Part shown: positions 15,309 to 24,105 of the stretch, in pieces
Layout of the letters: each line of letters begins with the position of its first letter
Position numbering within the stretch: the stretch's first letter is position 1
Assembly: GCF_004011805.1 (NCBI RefSeq)
Contig: NZ_RCHJ01000034.1
Coordinates: 1-40,820, forward strand
Direction of reading: 5' to 3'
DNA: 40,820 bases
Source: Piscinibacter defluvii
GTDB lineage: Bacteria > Pseudomonadota > Gammaproteobacteria > Burkholderiales > Burkholderiaceae_C
Position numbers and translations under genes: made by a program
Notes under the pieces: model-generated
What the model was told of the DNA's origin: nothing
Database searches by the model: none
Seen by the model: the letters and a program-made list of their open reading frames with translations, nothing else

Positions 15309-17116
15309 ACAGGAACGTCTCGCTGCGGCAGGCCGGCGCGGCCGATTGGCCCGCCGTCGAGGCGCTGCTGCTGGCGAACAAGCTGCCCACCGAGGGCGCG
15401 CGCCAGCACCTGCCCACCTACCTGCTGGCCGTGAGCAACGGCGAGGTCGTCGGTTGCGCCGGCGCCGAGGTCTATGGCGACATCGCACTGCTGCGATCGG
15501 TCGCCGTCGCGCCCGGCCTGCAGCGCCGCGGCATCGGCCAGTTGCTGGTCGAGCGCCTGTTGCTCGAAGCCTCGCGCCGGCAGATCCGCCGCCTCTACCT
15601 GCTCACCGTCACGGCGCCCGAGTACTTCGCCCGCTACGGCTTCAAGCGCGGGAAGATCGCGGAGGCCCCCGAAGCCCTCAAGGCCTCGGCCGAACTCCAG
15701 GGCGCCTGCCCGGCCTGCGCCGTCTTCATGTCGCTGACGCTGGCGGAGACGAAGGCGCCCCGCACCGACCTGCCGGTCGCCGTGATCGGCGCCGGCCCGG
15801 TGGGCCTGGCCGCCGTGGCGCGCCTGATCGAACGTGGCATCGAGCCGCTGCTGCTCGAAGCCGGCGACAGCGTCGGCACCAGCCTGCGCGACTACGGCCA
15901 CGTGCGCCTGTTCTCGCCCTGGCGCTACAACGTCGACCCCGCGATGGCCGCGCAGCTCGACGGCACGGGCTGGACCGCCCCGAACCCCGACGAACTGCCG
16001 CTGGCCGGCGAGATCGTCGAGCGCGTGCTGCAGCCCTATGCGGCACTGCCGGCCGTGCATCGAGCGCTGCACCTGAACACGAAGGTCACGGCCATCAGCC
16101 GCGAAGGCTTCGACAAGGTCAAGACCACCGGCCGCGAGAGCGCGCCTTTCGTGATCCGCGCCGAACGCAACGGCCAGCCGGTCGAGTTCCGTGCCCGCGC
16201 CGTGATCGATGCCAGCGGCACCTGGTCCACGCCCAACCCGCTGGGCGCGAACGGCCTGCCGGCGATCGGCGAGCGCGAGAACGCTTCAGCCATCTTCTAT
16301 GGCATTCCCGATGTGCTGGGCCGCGACCGCGCGCGTTATGCCGGCCGGCGCACCCTGGTCGTCGGCGCCGGGCACTCGGCGGCGAATGCACTGCTGGCAC
16401 TGGCCGAACTGGCCGAGGCGGCGCCGGGCACGCGCCTCGCGTGGGCCGTGCGCTCGCCGGTGCTGACCCGTGTCTTCGGAGGCGGCGACGCCGACGCATT
16501 GCCCGCACGCGGGCAACTCGGCTCGGCGCTGAAGTCGCTGCGCGACAGCGGCCGCATGGCGTTCGTCAGCGGCCTGCGCATCGCCGAAGTGGCACGCACC
16601 GGCGCCACGCTCACCGTGCGGGGCCTCGACACCGAGGGCCAGCCCGTGGTGCTCGAAGGCATCGACCAGATCGTCTGCGCGACCGGCCAGCGCCCCGACC
16701 TCGCGATGGTCGGCGAGCTGCGCCTGAAGCTCGATCCGTGGCTCGAGTCCACCGAAGCGCTCGGCCCGCTGATCGATCCCAACCTGCACAGCTGCGGCAC
16801 GGTGCGCCCGCACGGCCATCACGAGCTGGCGCACCCGGAGCCCGGCTTCTACACGCTGGGCGTCAAGAGCTACGGCCGCGCCCCGACCTTCCTGATGGCC
16901 ACCGGCTTCGAGCAGGCACGATCGGTCGTTGCCGCCATCGCCGGTGACCTGGCGGCCGCCGAGCGTGTCGAGCTGGAACTGCCGGAGACAGGGGTGTGCG
17001 GCCTGGGTGTTGCCGATGCCGGCAAGGGCGGCACGGCCTGCTGCGGGAACGGCGAGCCCGTCCCCGTGGCCGTGCCTGCGCAGAAGGCGCCAGCTGCCGC
17101 CCGCTGCTGCGGCTGA
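15299..17116 (+). CDS. Fused GNAT acetyltransferase (ArsN2-like) and flavin monooxygenase (ArsO-like)
   Basis: A single 605-residue frame. Residues 1-145 form a GNAT acetyltransferase with the acetyl-CoA loop VAPGLQRRGIGQLL (70-83) and ending C137-x2-C140, resembling the ArsN2 family. From about 158 a FAD/NAD(P)H two-dinucleotide-fold oxidoreductase begins: VAVIGAGPVGLAAVARL with GxGxxG at 164-169, a second site VVGAGHSAANALL, and CATGQRPDL. This is like the ArsO flavin-binding monooxygenases of ars operons. The tail carries C581-C582 and C603-C604. The reactions are not established: acetylation of an amino-organoarsenical and flavin-dependent oxidation of a trivalent arsenical are plausible. 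The ATG at 15299 overlaps marR, and the frame remains open upstream to 14738, but that part is antirepresentative of any family. MFS follows after 9 bases. Confidence 0.85.
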   Translation: MLLNRNVSLRQAGAADWPAVEALLLANKLPTEGARQHLPTYLLAVSNGEVVGCAGAEVYGDIALLRSVAVAPGLQRRGIGQLLVERLLLEASRRQIRRLYLLTVTAPEYFARYGFKRGKIAEAPEALKASAELQGACPACAVFMSLTLAETKAPRTDLPVAVIGAGPVGLAAVARLIERGIEPLLLEAGDSVGTSLRDYGHVRLFSPWRYNVDPAMAAQLDGTGWTAPNPDELPLAGEIVERVLQPYAALPAVHRALHLNTKVTAISREGFDKVKTTGRESAPFVIRAERNGQPVEFRARAVIDASGTWSTPNPLGANGLPAIGERENASAIFYGIPDVLGRDRARYAGRRTLVVGAGHSAANALLALAELAEAAPGTRLAWAVRSPVLTRVFGGGDADALPARGQLGSALKSLRDSGRMAFVSGLRIAEVARTGATLTVRGLDTEGQPVVLEGIDQIVCATGQRPDLAMVGELRLKLDPWLESTEALGPLIDPNLHSCGTVRPHGHHELAHPEPGFYTLGVKSYGRAPTFLMATGFEQARSVVAAIAGDLAAAERVELELPETGVCGLGVADAGKGGTACCGNGEPVPVAVPAQKAPAAARCCG

Positions 17117-17125
17117 GCCGGCGCC

Positions 17126-18352
17126 ATGAACGAGTCCGCCCAGGCCCGCACCGTTGTCCCGCTGGGCCTGGCCCAGACGCTGGCCTGGGCGTCCTCGTAC
17201 TACCTGCCGGCCATGCTCGCGGCACCGATGGCACGCGACCTCGGCGTCGCCACGCCGACGGTCTTCGCAGCCTTCTCGGCGGCGCTGGTCGTCTCCGCCA
17301 TCGTCGGCCCGTGGTCGGGCCGCCTGATCGACCACCATGGCGGCCGGCCCGTGCTGATGGGCACGAGTGTGCTGTTCGCCGCCGCGCTCGTCGCGCTCGG
17401 CATGGCCGACAGCGCGCCAGCCTTGTTTGCGGCCTGGGCCCTGATGGGCATCGCGATGGGCAGCGGGCTGTACGAGGCGGCCTTCGCGTCCCTCGTGCGC
17501 CTGTACGGTCACGACTCGCGCAACGCGATCACCGGCATCACGCTGATGGCAGGCTTCGCGAGCACGGTCGGCTGGCCGCTGACGGCCTGGCTCGAAGCCC
17601 GCTTCGGCTGGCGAGAGGCCTGCTTCGCCTGGGCCGGCCTGCATCTGCTGGTGGGGCTGCCGCTCAATGCCTGGCTGCCGAGTGCCCGCGCGATGCCGCA
17701 CGGCGAGGGCAGCCAACTGCCGATGCCCCCACCCAGCGCCGCTGCGTCGCCGGACGCACCATCGGCCCGGCTGACGAGCATCCTGCTGGCCTTCGTGTTC
17801 GCGGCGACCTGGTTCATCAGCACCGCCATGGCCGCGCACCTGCCGCGCCTGATGCAGGCGGCCGGCGCCAGCCTCGCCGTCGCCGTGGCGGTGGGCGCCC
17901 TGGTCGGCCCGGCCCAGGTGGCAGGGCGACTGCTCGAGTTCGGCTTGCTGCGCCGCGTGCACCCGCTGCTGTCGGCGCGGCTGGCCGCGCTGGCGCATCC
18001 GATCGGGGCCGCGGCCCTGCTGCTCGCGGGACCGGCCGTGGCACCGCTGTTCGCCGTGCTGCACGGCGCGGGCAACGGCATCCTGACGATCGCCAAGGGC
18101 ACGTTGCCCCTGGTGCTGTTCGGGCCGACGGGCTACGGCGCACGCCAGGGCTGGCTGATGCTGCCGGCGCGCGTGGCGCAGGCCATGGCACCCTTCCTGT
18201 TCGGACTGGTGCTCGATCGGCTGCACGCCGGTGCCCTGTGGCTCACTGCGGCGCTGGGCCTGACGGCCCTTGCCGCGCTGCTCTGGCTGCGAAGCCCGGC
18301 GGCCGCGACCGCCGGATCGCACGCGATGGCTCCGGAGCGATCCCGACCCTGA
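17126..18352 (+). CDS. MFS transporter, putative arsenical exporter
   Basis: A 408-residue inner-membrane protein with about 12 hydrophobic segments and a hydrophilic central loop (about 190-215), typical of the major facilitator superfamily. The GRLIDHHGGRPVLM loop between helices 2 and 3 is the family motif A position. No cysteines or charged motif reveal the substrate. Its place between the ArsN2/ArsO fusion and ArsA, 9 bases after the former, suggests export of a modified arsenical (as ArsJ, ArsK or ArsP-type carriers do by other folds or relatives). A general efflux role cannot be excluded. Confidence 0.87.
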   Translation: MNESAQARTVVPLGLAQTLAWASSYYLPAMLAAPMARDLGVATPTVFAAFSAALVVSAIVGPWSGRLIDHHGGRPVLMGTSVLFAAALVALGMADSAPALFAAWALMGIAMGSGLYEAAFASLVRLYGHDSRNAITGITLMAGFASTVGWPLTAWLEARFGWREACFAWAGLHLLVGLPLNAWLPSARAMPHGEGSQLPMPPPSAAASPDAPSARLTSILLAFVFAATWFISTAMAAHLPRLMQAAGASLAVAVAVGALVGPAQVAGRLLEFGLLRRVHPLLSARLAALAHPIGAAALLLAGPAVAPLFAVLHGAGNGILTIAKGTLPLVLFGPTGYGARQGWLMLPARVAQAMAPFLFGLVLDRLHAGALWLTAALGLTALAALLWLRSPAAATAGSHAMAPERSRP

Positions 18353-18397
18353 GCGGCGCGCAACGGGGGACTTGATCCATCGCAGGGGCGGCGCGGC

Positions 18398-20239
18398 GTG
18401 TGGCGGCATCCTTCGGCGGTGGCTTCGCGTCGACAGACCATCCCGGAGGACATCGCCATCACGCTCTCACTGCTGCAAGACCCACCGCGCTTCCTCTTCT
18501 TCACCGGCAAGGGCGGCGTGGGCAAGACCTCGCTGGCCTGCGCCTGTGCGCTGTCGCTCGCCGACGCGGGCCAGCGTGTCCTGCTGGTCAGCACCGACCC
18601 GGCCTCCAACCTCGACGAGATGCTCGGTGTCGCCTTGTCGGACCGGCCGCGGGCCATCCCGGGCGCGCCGGGCCTCGATGCGCTGAACATCGATCCCGAT
18701 GCGGCCGCCGAGGCCTACCGGCTGCGCGTGATCGACCAGATGCCGCCCGGGAGCACGGACGCCGAGCGCGGCACCGTGCGCGAGCAGCTCTCCGGCGCCT
18801 GCACCACGGAGATCGCCGCCTTCGACGAATTCATCGGCCTGCTGGCGGGCGACGCCGAGGGCTACGACCATGTCATCTTCGACACCGCACCCACCGGCCA
18901 CACGCTGCGCCTGCTGAGCCTGCCCAAGGCCTGGACGGGTTTCCTCGAAGACAACGACCGCGGTGCCTCCTGCCTGGGGCCGCACTCGGGGCTGAAGATG
19001 CAGGAGCAGCGCTTCCGCGCCGGTCTGGCCGCGCTCGCGGACCCTGCGCACACCGCCATCGTGCTCGTGACACGCGCCGATCGCGCAGCCTTGCACGAGG
19101 CCGCGCGCACCCACGCAGAACTGCTGGACCTGGGACTGGGCAATCAGCGCCTGGTGGTGAACGCCGTCTTCCGGGCCACGGCCGCGGGCGACGACGTGGC
19201 CGGTGCGCTGCAGGCGCTCGGCGAGGCGGCGCTCGCGGCGATGCCGGCGAGCCTCGCGGGCCTGCCGCAGGACCGCGTGCCCCTGCGCCCCTTCGACATG
19301 GTCGGCCTGCCCGCGCTGCGCGCCCTGCTGGAGCCGGATCGTGGGCCGCCGCGGACGAGCGCTGCGGCCATGCCGACGTTGAACGACGTCGCGTCGCTGC
19401 AGGCTCTGGCCGACGAACTGGCGCGCAAGGACCGCGGCCTGGTCATGGTGATGGGCAAGGGCGGCGTGGGCAAGACCACCATCGCCGCTGCCCTGGCCGT
19501 CGCGCTCGCCGAACGCGGCAGGACGGTGCACCTGTCCACCACCGACCCCGCAGCCCACCTGGCCGCCACGCTCGAGGGCAGCGTGCCGGGCCTGCAGGTC
19601 GACCGCATCGATCCGGTCGCGGAGACGCAGCGCTACGTCGACAAGATCGTGGCCAGCCGCGGGCGGGACCTCGACGAGGCCGGGCGCGCACTGCTGCTGG
19701 AGGACCTGCGCTCACCGTGCACCGAGGAGGTGGCGGTGTTCCACGCCTTCTCGCGCATCGTCAGCGAGGCACGCAGCGCCTTCGTCGTGCTCGACACCGC
19801 ACCGACCGGCCACACGCTGCTGCTGATGGATGCCACCGGCGCCTACCACCGCCAGATGACGCGCGAGTTCGAGGCGTCGACCGCGGCGCGTGTGGTCACG
19901 CCGCTGATGCGCCTGCAGGACCCGGACTACACGCGCATCGTGCTCGTCACGCTGCCGGAGGTGACGCCGGTGTCGGAAGCTGCCGGGCTGCAGGAAGACC
20001 TGCGGCGTGCCCGCATCGAACCCTTTGCCTGGGTCGTGAATCGCAGCCTCGCGGCGTCAGGCACGCGAGACCCGGTGCTGGCGGCACGCCTGTCCGGCGA
20101 GGCCGCACAGCTCGCCCGTGTCGCGGACGGACTGGCGAAGCGAACCTACGTCGTGCCCTGGGTTCCCCAGCCTCCCGTGGGCATCGCCGCGCTGCAGCGA
20201 CTCGTGCGCAGGGAGCCTGCGGCGTCCGCCGCCACCTGA
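18398..20239 (+). CDS. arsA: ArsA-type arsenite-transport ATPase, two nucleotide-binding domains
   Basis: A cytoplasmic ATPase with two ArsA halves, each with a GKGGVGKT P-loop and DTAPTGHTL. In characterised ars systems it energises the ArsB antiporter and binds As(III) through three cysteines (E. coli Cys113, 172, 422). Here SGACTTE, GASCLGP and SPCTEE carry them. The given start is the outermost GTG (613 residues), without a good Shine-Dalgarno. GGAGGA at 18445-18450 sits 7 bases before an in-frame ATC at 18458. Starting there gives MTLSLLQDPPRFLFFTGKGG, 593 residues, with the cysteines at 115, 172 and 421, matching E. coli almost exactly. No arsB or arsD is in the window, so its membrane partner is unclear. 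It converges on arxR with 15 bases between. Confidence 0.92.
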   Translation: MWRHPSAVASRRQTIPEDIAITLSLLQDPPRFLFFTGKGGVGKTSLACACALSLADAGQRVLLVSTDPASNLDEMLGVALSDRPRAIPGAPGLDALNIDPDAAAEAYRLRVIDQMPPGSTDAERGTVREQLSGACTTEIAAFDEFIGLLAGDAEGYDHVIFDTAPTGHTLRLLSLPKAWTGFLEDNDRGASCLGPHSGLKMQEQRFRAGLAALADPAHTAIVLVTRADRAALHEAARTHAELLDLGLGNQRLVVNAVFRATAAGDDVAGALQALGEAALAAMPASLAGLPQDRVPLRPFDMVGLPALRALLEPDRGPPRTSAAAMPTLNDVASLQALADELARKDRGLVMVMGKGGVGKTTIAAALAVALAERGRTVHLSTTDPAAHLAATLEGSVPGLQVDRIDPVAETQRYVDKIVASRGRDLDEAGRALLLEDLRSPCTEEVAVFHAFSRIVSEARSAFVVLDTAPTGHTLLLMDATGAYHRQMTREFEASTAARVVTPLMRLQDPDYTRIVLVTLPEVTPVSEAAGLQEDLRRARIEPFAWVVNRSLAASGTRDPVLAARLSGEAAQLARVADGLAKRTYVVPWVPQPPVGIAALQRLVRREPAASAAT

Positions 20240-20254
20240 TGCGCGAGCCGACGC

Positions 20255-21610
20255 TCACCCGATCGCCAGGCGCTTCATGCGCTCCCAGAGGCTCTTTCGA
20301 CTGATGCCCAGTGCATCGGCGGTGACGCCGATCTGGAAGTCGTGACGCTGCAGCGCCTGGCGGATGAACTCGCGTTCCTGCAGGCGCAGGAACTCCTCGA
20401 GCCGCGGCATCGGTGACTCGGTCGACGCTCTGTCCGGCGCGGCCGGAGGGGCGTCGTCGCTGCCGGTGTCCTCGCGCAGGAGCGACGTCTCGATGCGGTC
20501 GGACTCCGACAGCAGGCAGGCGCGTTCGATCGCATTGCGCAGCTCGCGCACGTTGCCCGGCCAGGCGCGACGCATCAGCGCCTGCTCGGCGTCGGTGCCC
20601 AGCGTACGCGGTGCGGCAGGGTGCGCCGCGTTCCAGGCCACGATGAAGCGCTGCGCCAGCCACGGCACGTCCTCGGGCCGCTCGCGCAGCGGCGGCACGC
20701 GCAGGTGCACGACGTTGATGCGGTAGTACAGGTCCTCGCGGAAGCGCCCGGCGCGCACCTCTTCGTTGAGCCGCTTGTGCGTCGCGAAGATCAGCCGCAC
20801 CTGCACCGGCAAGGCCTGCTCGCCACCGAGCCGGGTGACGGCCCGGTCCTGCAGCACACGCAGCAGACGCGCCTGCAGTGCCAGCGGCATGTCGCCGATC
20901 TCGTCGAGGAACAGCGTCCCGCCGTGCGCCTGTTCGAACTTGCCGCGGTGCATGCGCGTCGCGCCGGTGAACGCGCCCTTCTCGTAGCCGAACAACTCGG
21001 CCTCGATGAGGGACTCCGGCAGGGACGCGGCGTTGACGGCCACGAAGGGCGCGTCGACGCCGGTCGTCTCGCGATGCAGGCAGCGCGCCAGTTCCTCCTT
21101 GCCGGCGCCGGACTCTCCGGTCACCAGCACCGAATCCCAGTTCGCGCCGAGGCGCGACACCATCGTGTGCAGGCGCCGGATCTCGCCCGAGACACCGAGC
21201 GGGCAGGCCTTGAGCACCGCCGCCGGATCACTGGGCGCGCTCGCTTCGGGCTGCAGCGCGCGCAGCCGGCGGATCAGCCGGTCCATGTCCAGCGGCTTGG
21301 TGAAGAAGTCGGCCGCGCCGCGCGCCAGCAAGGCCTCGCGCTGCGCGCTCGTGCCGTAGCCGGTGATGAAGATCCAGGGCCGCGCCTGCCAGGGCTCCGG
21401 CAGGCGCGCCAGCAGCTCGGGGCCTTCGACATCGGACAGGCGGATGTCGCTCACCACGGCGTCGGGCAGCGGCTTCCCCTGCCGGACGGCATTCAGCACC
21501 TCGGCGCCAGTGCGCCACCAGGTGCAATCGAATCCTTCGAGCTGCAGGCGCTCGGAGAGGGACTCGCCCATCAGCGGGTCGTCCTCGATCAGTGCGATGC
21601 GTGTCGTCAT
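20255..21610 (-). CDS. arxR: ArxR, sigma-54-dependent response regulator
   Basis: A 451-residue NtrC-type activator. Receiver domain: EDDPLMGESL then VVSDIRLSD with the phospho-acceptor Asp near residue 53, and KPLD. The AAA+ domain (about 135-375) has GESGAGKEE, GAFTGA (contacts sigma-54) and a LFLDEIGDMPLALQ Walker B. A Fis-type HTH (GVTADALGISRKSLWERMKRL) is at the C-terminus. Start ATG 21610 overlaps the arxS stop by 4 bases (ATGA). With ArxS and ArxX next to it and a sigma-54 promoter at arxB2, it should activate the arx operon. The two GTTACC-N4-GGTAAC palindromes upstream of that promoter are its likely sites. Confidence 0.92.
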   Translation of the reverse strand: MTTRIALIEDDPLMGESLSERLQLEGFDCTWWRTGAEVLNAVRQGKPLPDAVVSDIRLSDVEGPELLARLPEPWQARPWIFITGYGTSAQREALLARGAADFFTKPLDMDRLIRRLRALQPEASAPSDPAAVLKACPLGVSGEIRRLHTMVSRLGANWDSVLVTGESGAGKEELARCLHRETTGVDAPFVAVNAASLPESLIEAELFGYEKGAFTGATRMHRGKFEQAHGGTLFLDEIGDMPLALQARLLRVLQDRAVTRLGGEQALPVQVRLIFATHKRLNEEVRAGRFREDLYYRINVVHLRVPPLRERPEDVPWLAQRFIVAWNAAHPAAPRTLGTDAEQALMRRAWPGNVRELRNAIERACLLSESDRIETSLLREDTGSDDAPPAAPDRASTESPMPRLEEFLRLQEREFIRQALQRHDFQIGVTADALGISRKSLWERMKRLAIG

Positions 21611-23094
21611 GTCGTCGGATGAAGGAACTCGGCCACGAGCACCGTCGTCATCGGTGCCTCGGCCGGGGCCAGCCGCAGCCGGCCGCCGGCGGTGTGCAGG
21701 ATGCGCGCCGTGATCCACAGACCCAGCCCGAGGCGCCCTTGCGCCGAACGCTCGCTGCCCTGCGTCAGTGCGGCCAGCTTGGCCGCGTCGAGCGCGGCGC
21801 CGCTGTTGCCCACCCACACCGCCCAGGCCTCGGCGCTGTCCGCCGTCCAGACCCGCACCTCGCCGTGCGCGCCCGCCGCGGCAATGGCGTTGAGCGTCAG
21901 GTTCAGCAGCACCTGACGCACCGGCACGGCCGGAAGGGCGGCCAGCGGCATGGTCGCCTGCCAGTCGAGCCGGCAGCGCACGTGTTCGGCCTCGGGCCGC
22001 AACAGCAGCTCCAGGTCGCGCAGGTCCGATGCGGTCAGCGGATGGCGCTCGCTGCGTGCCTCGTTCAGCAGCGCCTGCACCGTCTCGTGCACCTGGCGCA
22101 GGCCGCGGTCCAGCAGGGCCAGGGTGCGCGACGTGGGTTCGTCCACGTTGCCGCGCAGGCGCCGGTTCTCGATCGCGGCCAGCATGCCGCCCAGCGGGTT
22201 GTTCACCTCGTGCGCGATGCCGGCCGTCAGCTGGCCGATGCTGGCCATGCGCTCGGCTTCCAGCATGTGCCGTTCCAGCTCCTGCTGCGCGGCGATCTGG
22301 TCCATCATCGCGGCGAAGCTGCGCCCGAGCTCGCCGACCTCGTCGCGCCGGCCGCACACCTGGTCGAGCTCCTCGCGCGCCGCCTGCGCGTCGGCGGGCG
22401 CGCGGCGGGGCATCGCCTGCATCACCTCGCGCAGCCGCGTCAGCGGCGCCGTCATGCGCAGGCCGACCACGCCGCCGGCCAGTGCCACCACCAGCATGGC
22501 CACGGCACCGAGGATGACGAGCTGCCTGATCACGGCCACCCGCTGCGCCTCGGTGAGCGCACGCGGATGGCTGGCGAGCACCACGCCGAGCAGGGCGTCC
22601 TCGTCGCCGACGATCGGCGTCGCGAGCACCAGCACACCGCTTTGCGCCACCTCGATGCGTGCCGGCGCGGGCGGCGAGCTCTCGAGCACGCGGCGCGCCG
22701 CCTGCGCCAGCGGTTCGGGCAAGGTGCTCAGGTGCTGGCCGAGCGGGTGCACACGCGGGCTGGGCGTGGCGAACACCTGGCCGCGCGCATCGAGCGCGAC
22801 CACCTCGACGGCCTGCGCCGCAGCCGTCGCATCCAGAGGCTGCGTGGCCGCACGCATGGTCTGGAAGGCCTGCCAGACATCGTTGCGCAGCACCGGCTGC
22901 ACCAGCGCCCGCGCGAGCGTGCCGGCGAGTCGCCGCGTCTCGGCCTCGGCGTTCGTCTCGACGTGGCGATCGACCAGCATGTAGGTCGTCGCCGCCACCA
23001 GGATGCCGGACACCAGCGCGACCAGCGTCAGCGCCAGCGGCACCTTGACGCGGTAGCCGAAGCTCGGGGCCACACCGGAGGCGGCGTCGGGCAT
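21607..23094 (-). CDS. arxS: ArxS, membrane-bound sensor histidine kinase
   Basis: A 495-residue kinase. A membrane helix (about 18-37) and a second near 190-212 bracket a periplasmic sensor domain. A HAMP-like linker, the dimerisation/phosphotransfer helix (SIGQLTAGIAHEVNNPLGGML, His of the H-box) and an HATPase-like domain follow. The ATPase domain has LNLTLNAIAAA as the N-box and GLGLWITARIL as the G-box. The usual D/G-box segment is degenerate: VWVGNSGAALD in place of DNGxGI. ATG 23094 (MPDAASG) follows a GAGG motif and is preferred over the in-frame TTG at 23109. Stops in a 4-base overlap with arxR. It should receive the signal from ArxX and phosphorylate ArxR. Confidence 0.9.
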   Translation of the reverse strand: MPDAASGVAPSFGYRVKVPLALTLVALVSGILVAATTYMLVDRHVETNAEAETRRLAGTLARALVQPVLRNDVWQAFQTMRAATQPLDATAAAQAVEVVALDARGQVFATPSPRVHPLGQHLSTLPEPLAQAARRVLESSPPAPARIEVAQSGVLVLATPIVGDEDALLGVVLASHPRALTEAQRVAVIRQLVILGAVAMLVVALAGGVVGLRMTAPLTRLREVMQAMPRRAPADAQAAREELDQVCGRRDEVGELGRSFAAMMDQIAAQQELERHMLEAERMASIGQLTAGIAHEVNNPLGGMLAAIENRRLRGNVDEPTSRTLALLDRGLRQVHETVQALLNEARSERHPLTASDLRDLELLLRPEAEHVRCRLDWQATMPLAALPAVPVRQVLLNLTLNAIAAAGAHGEVRVWTADSAEAWAVWVGNSGAALDAAKLAALTQGSERSAQGRLGLGLWITARILHTAGGRLRLAPAEAPMTTVLVAEFLHPTT

Positions 23095-23101
23095 CGCCGC
23101 C

Positions 23102-23980
23102 TCAGGCAATGGGGCCCTGCTCGCGCGCCATCTCGGCGATGCTGCGAAACAGGGACGGCTCGGCGGCCACGAAGCGGTCGAGCCGCAGGTCGCTCAGCAC
23201 GGCGCGTCCCGATGGACGCGCCGGCATGTCGAACAGCGCGGCGGTGAAGTCCTTCACCTCCTGGTCGCCGACGCCGGCCGCGGCAACGATGGGCGGAAAC
23301 CCGAAGTCCGGCGACTTCTGCAGCACGCGTGTCTTGCGGGTCAGTTCGGGATGCAGTTCAGCAAGCGTTTCCCACACGTAGCCGTCCACCGACCCGGCGC
23401 CGGCCAGGCCCTCGGCCACCGCGTCGACCACGTGGCGATGCGAGTGCGTGAAGAAGGTGCGGCCGAAGAAGCGGCCGGGGTCTTGGCCCTGGCTGCGCAG
23501 CAGGTGCTGCATGTACAGGAAGCCGGAGTTCGACAGCGGGTCCGAGTAGGCGAACGTGGCCCCCTTGAGGTCGCGCAGCGTTGCCGCTGTGCCCCTGGCA
23601 TCGGCGATCAGGTAGCTCTGGTAGAGCGGTCTCCCGCGCCATTGCGGCACCGCCACCAGCTTCAGCTCGCGCTGGCGCAGCACATAGGGGTAGCCGCAGA
23701 TCCACGCGAAGTGAACCTGCCCGGAGCGCAGCACGTCCAGCACCTGGGCGTAGGTGCTGCGCTGCACGAACTCGACCGGGTTGCCCAGCGCGGACTCGAG
23801 GTACTCGCGCCACTGCTGCAGCAGGCGCAGGCGCTCGTCGAGGAAGACCGGGGTCAGCGCGAAGCGCAGCACCGGCCCGCCCGGCCTGGCCCAGACCGAG
23901 GGCGAGCCCAGCACGGCCAACGCAGTGGCCAGGCAGCGACGACGCAGCGCTGATCGGTGGGGCGGGCGGCGACCGTTCAT
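23102..23980 (-). CDS. arxX: ArxX, periplasmic arsenite-binding sensor protein (PhnD/AioX-like)
   Basis: A 292-residue exported protein with an arginine-rich signal peptide (RRRCLATALAVLGSPSVWARP, about 14-34). The body is of the phosphate/phosphonate-binding PhnD type, as in AioX, the arsenite sensor of aerobic arsenite oxidisers. The mature part has one cysteine, in HFAWICGYPYVL, a good candidate for the arsenite ligand described for AioX. ATG 23980 (MNGRRPP) gives a normal signal peptide and follows GAGGT at 5 bases. An in-frame ATG at 24001 would add seven residues and run through the palindrome at 23982-23997. First gene of arxX-S-R, with an 8-base gap to the arxS ATG and divergent from the arxB2 operon. 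Confidence 0.88.
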   Translation of the reverse strand: MNGRRPPHRSALRRRCLATALAVLGSPSVWARPGGPVLRFALTPVFLDERLRLLQQWREYLESALGNPVEFVQRSTYAQVLDVLRSGQVHFAWICGYPYVLRQRELKLVAVPQWRGRPLYQSYLIADARGTAATLRDLKGATFAYSDPLSNSGFLYMQHLLRSQGQDPGRFFGRTFFTHSHRHVVDAVAEGLAGAGSVDGYVWETLAELHPELTRKTRVLQKSPDFGFPPIVAAAGVGDQEVKDFTAALFDMPARPSGRAVLSDLRLDRFVAAEPSLFRSIAEMAREQGPIA

Positions 23981-23981
23981 G

Positions 23982-23997
23982 GTTACCTCAAGGTAAC
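23982..23997. promoter_or_regulatory. Palindrome 1 of the arx enhancer pair
   Basis: GTTACC-TCAA-GGTAAC is a perfect inverted repeat. It overlaps the arxX ribosome-binding site and lies 124 bases upstream of the sigma-54 promoter at 24106. Likely an ArxR site; if bound, it could also repress or tune arxXSR. Confidence 0.7.
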
Positions 23998-24022
23998 GCA
24001 TCTCCCCCGAAGAATCCCCTAG

Positions 24023-24042
24023 GCGTTACCAGTAGGTAACGC
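24023..24042. promoter_or_regulatory. Palindrome 2 of the arx enhancer pair
   Basis: GCGTTACC-AGTA-GGTAACGC is a perfect 8-bp inverted repeat sharing the GTTACC-N4-GGTAAC core of palindrome 1. Centres are 43 bases apart, close to four helical turns, as expected for cooperative binding of an NtrC-type activator. It is about 65 bases upstream of the -24 element. Confidence 0.75.
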
Positions 24043-24105
24043 GCCCCTTCCCGACCCGACAGCGCAAGTGGTTGATGCAGAAGGATTTTCCGGTCAATCA
24101 CGGAC

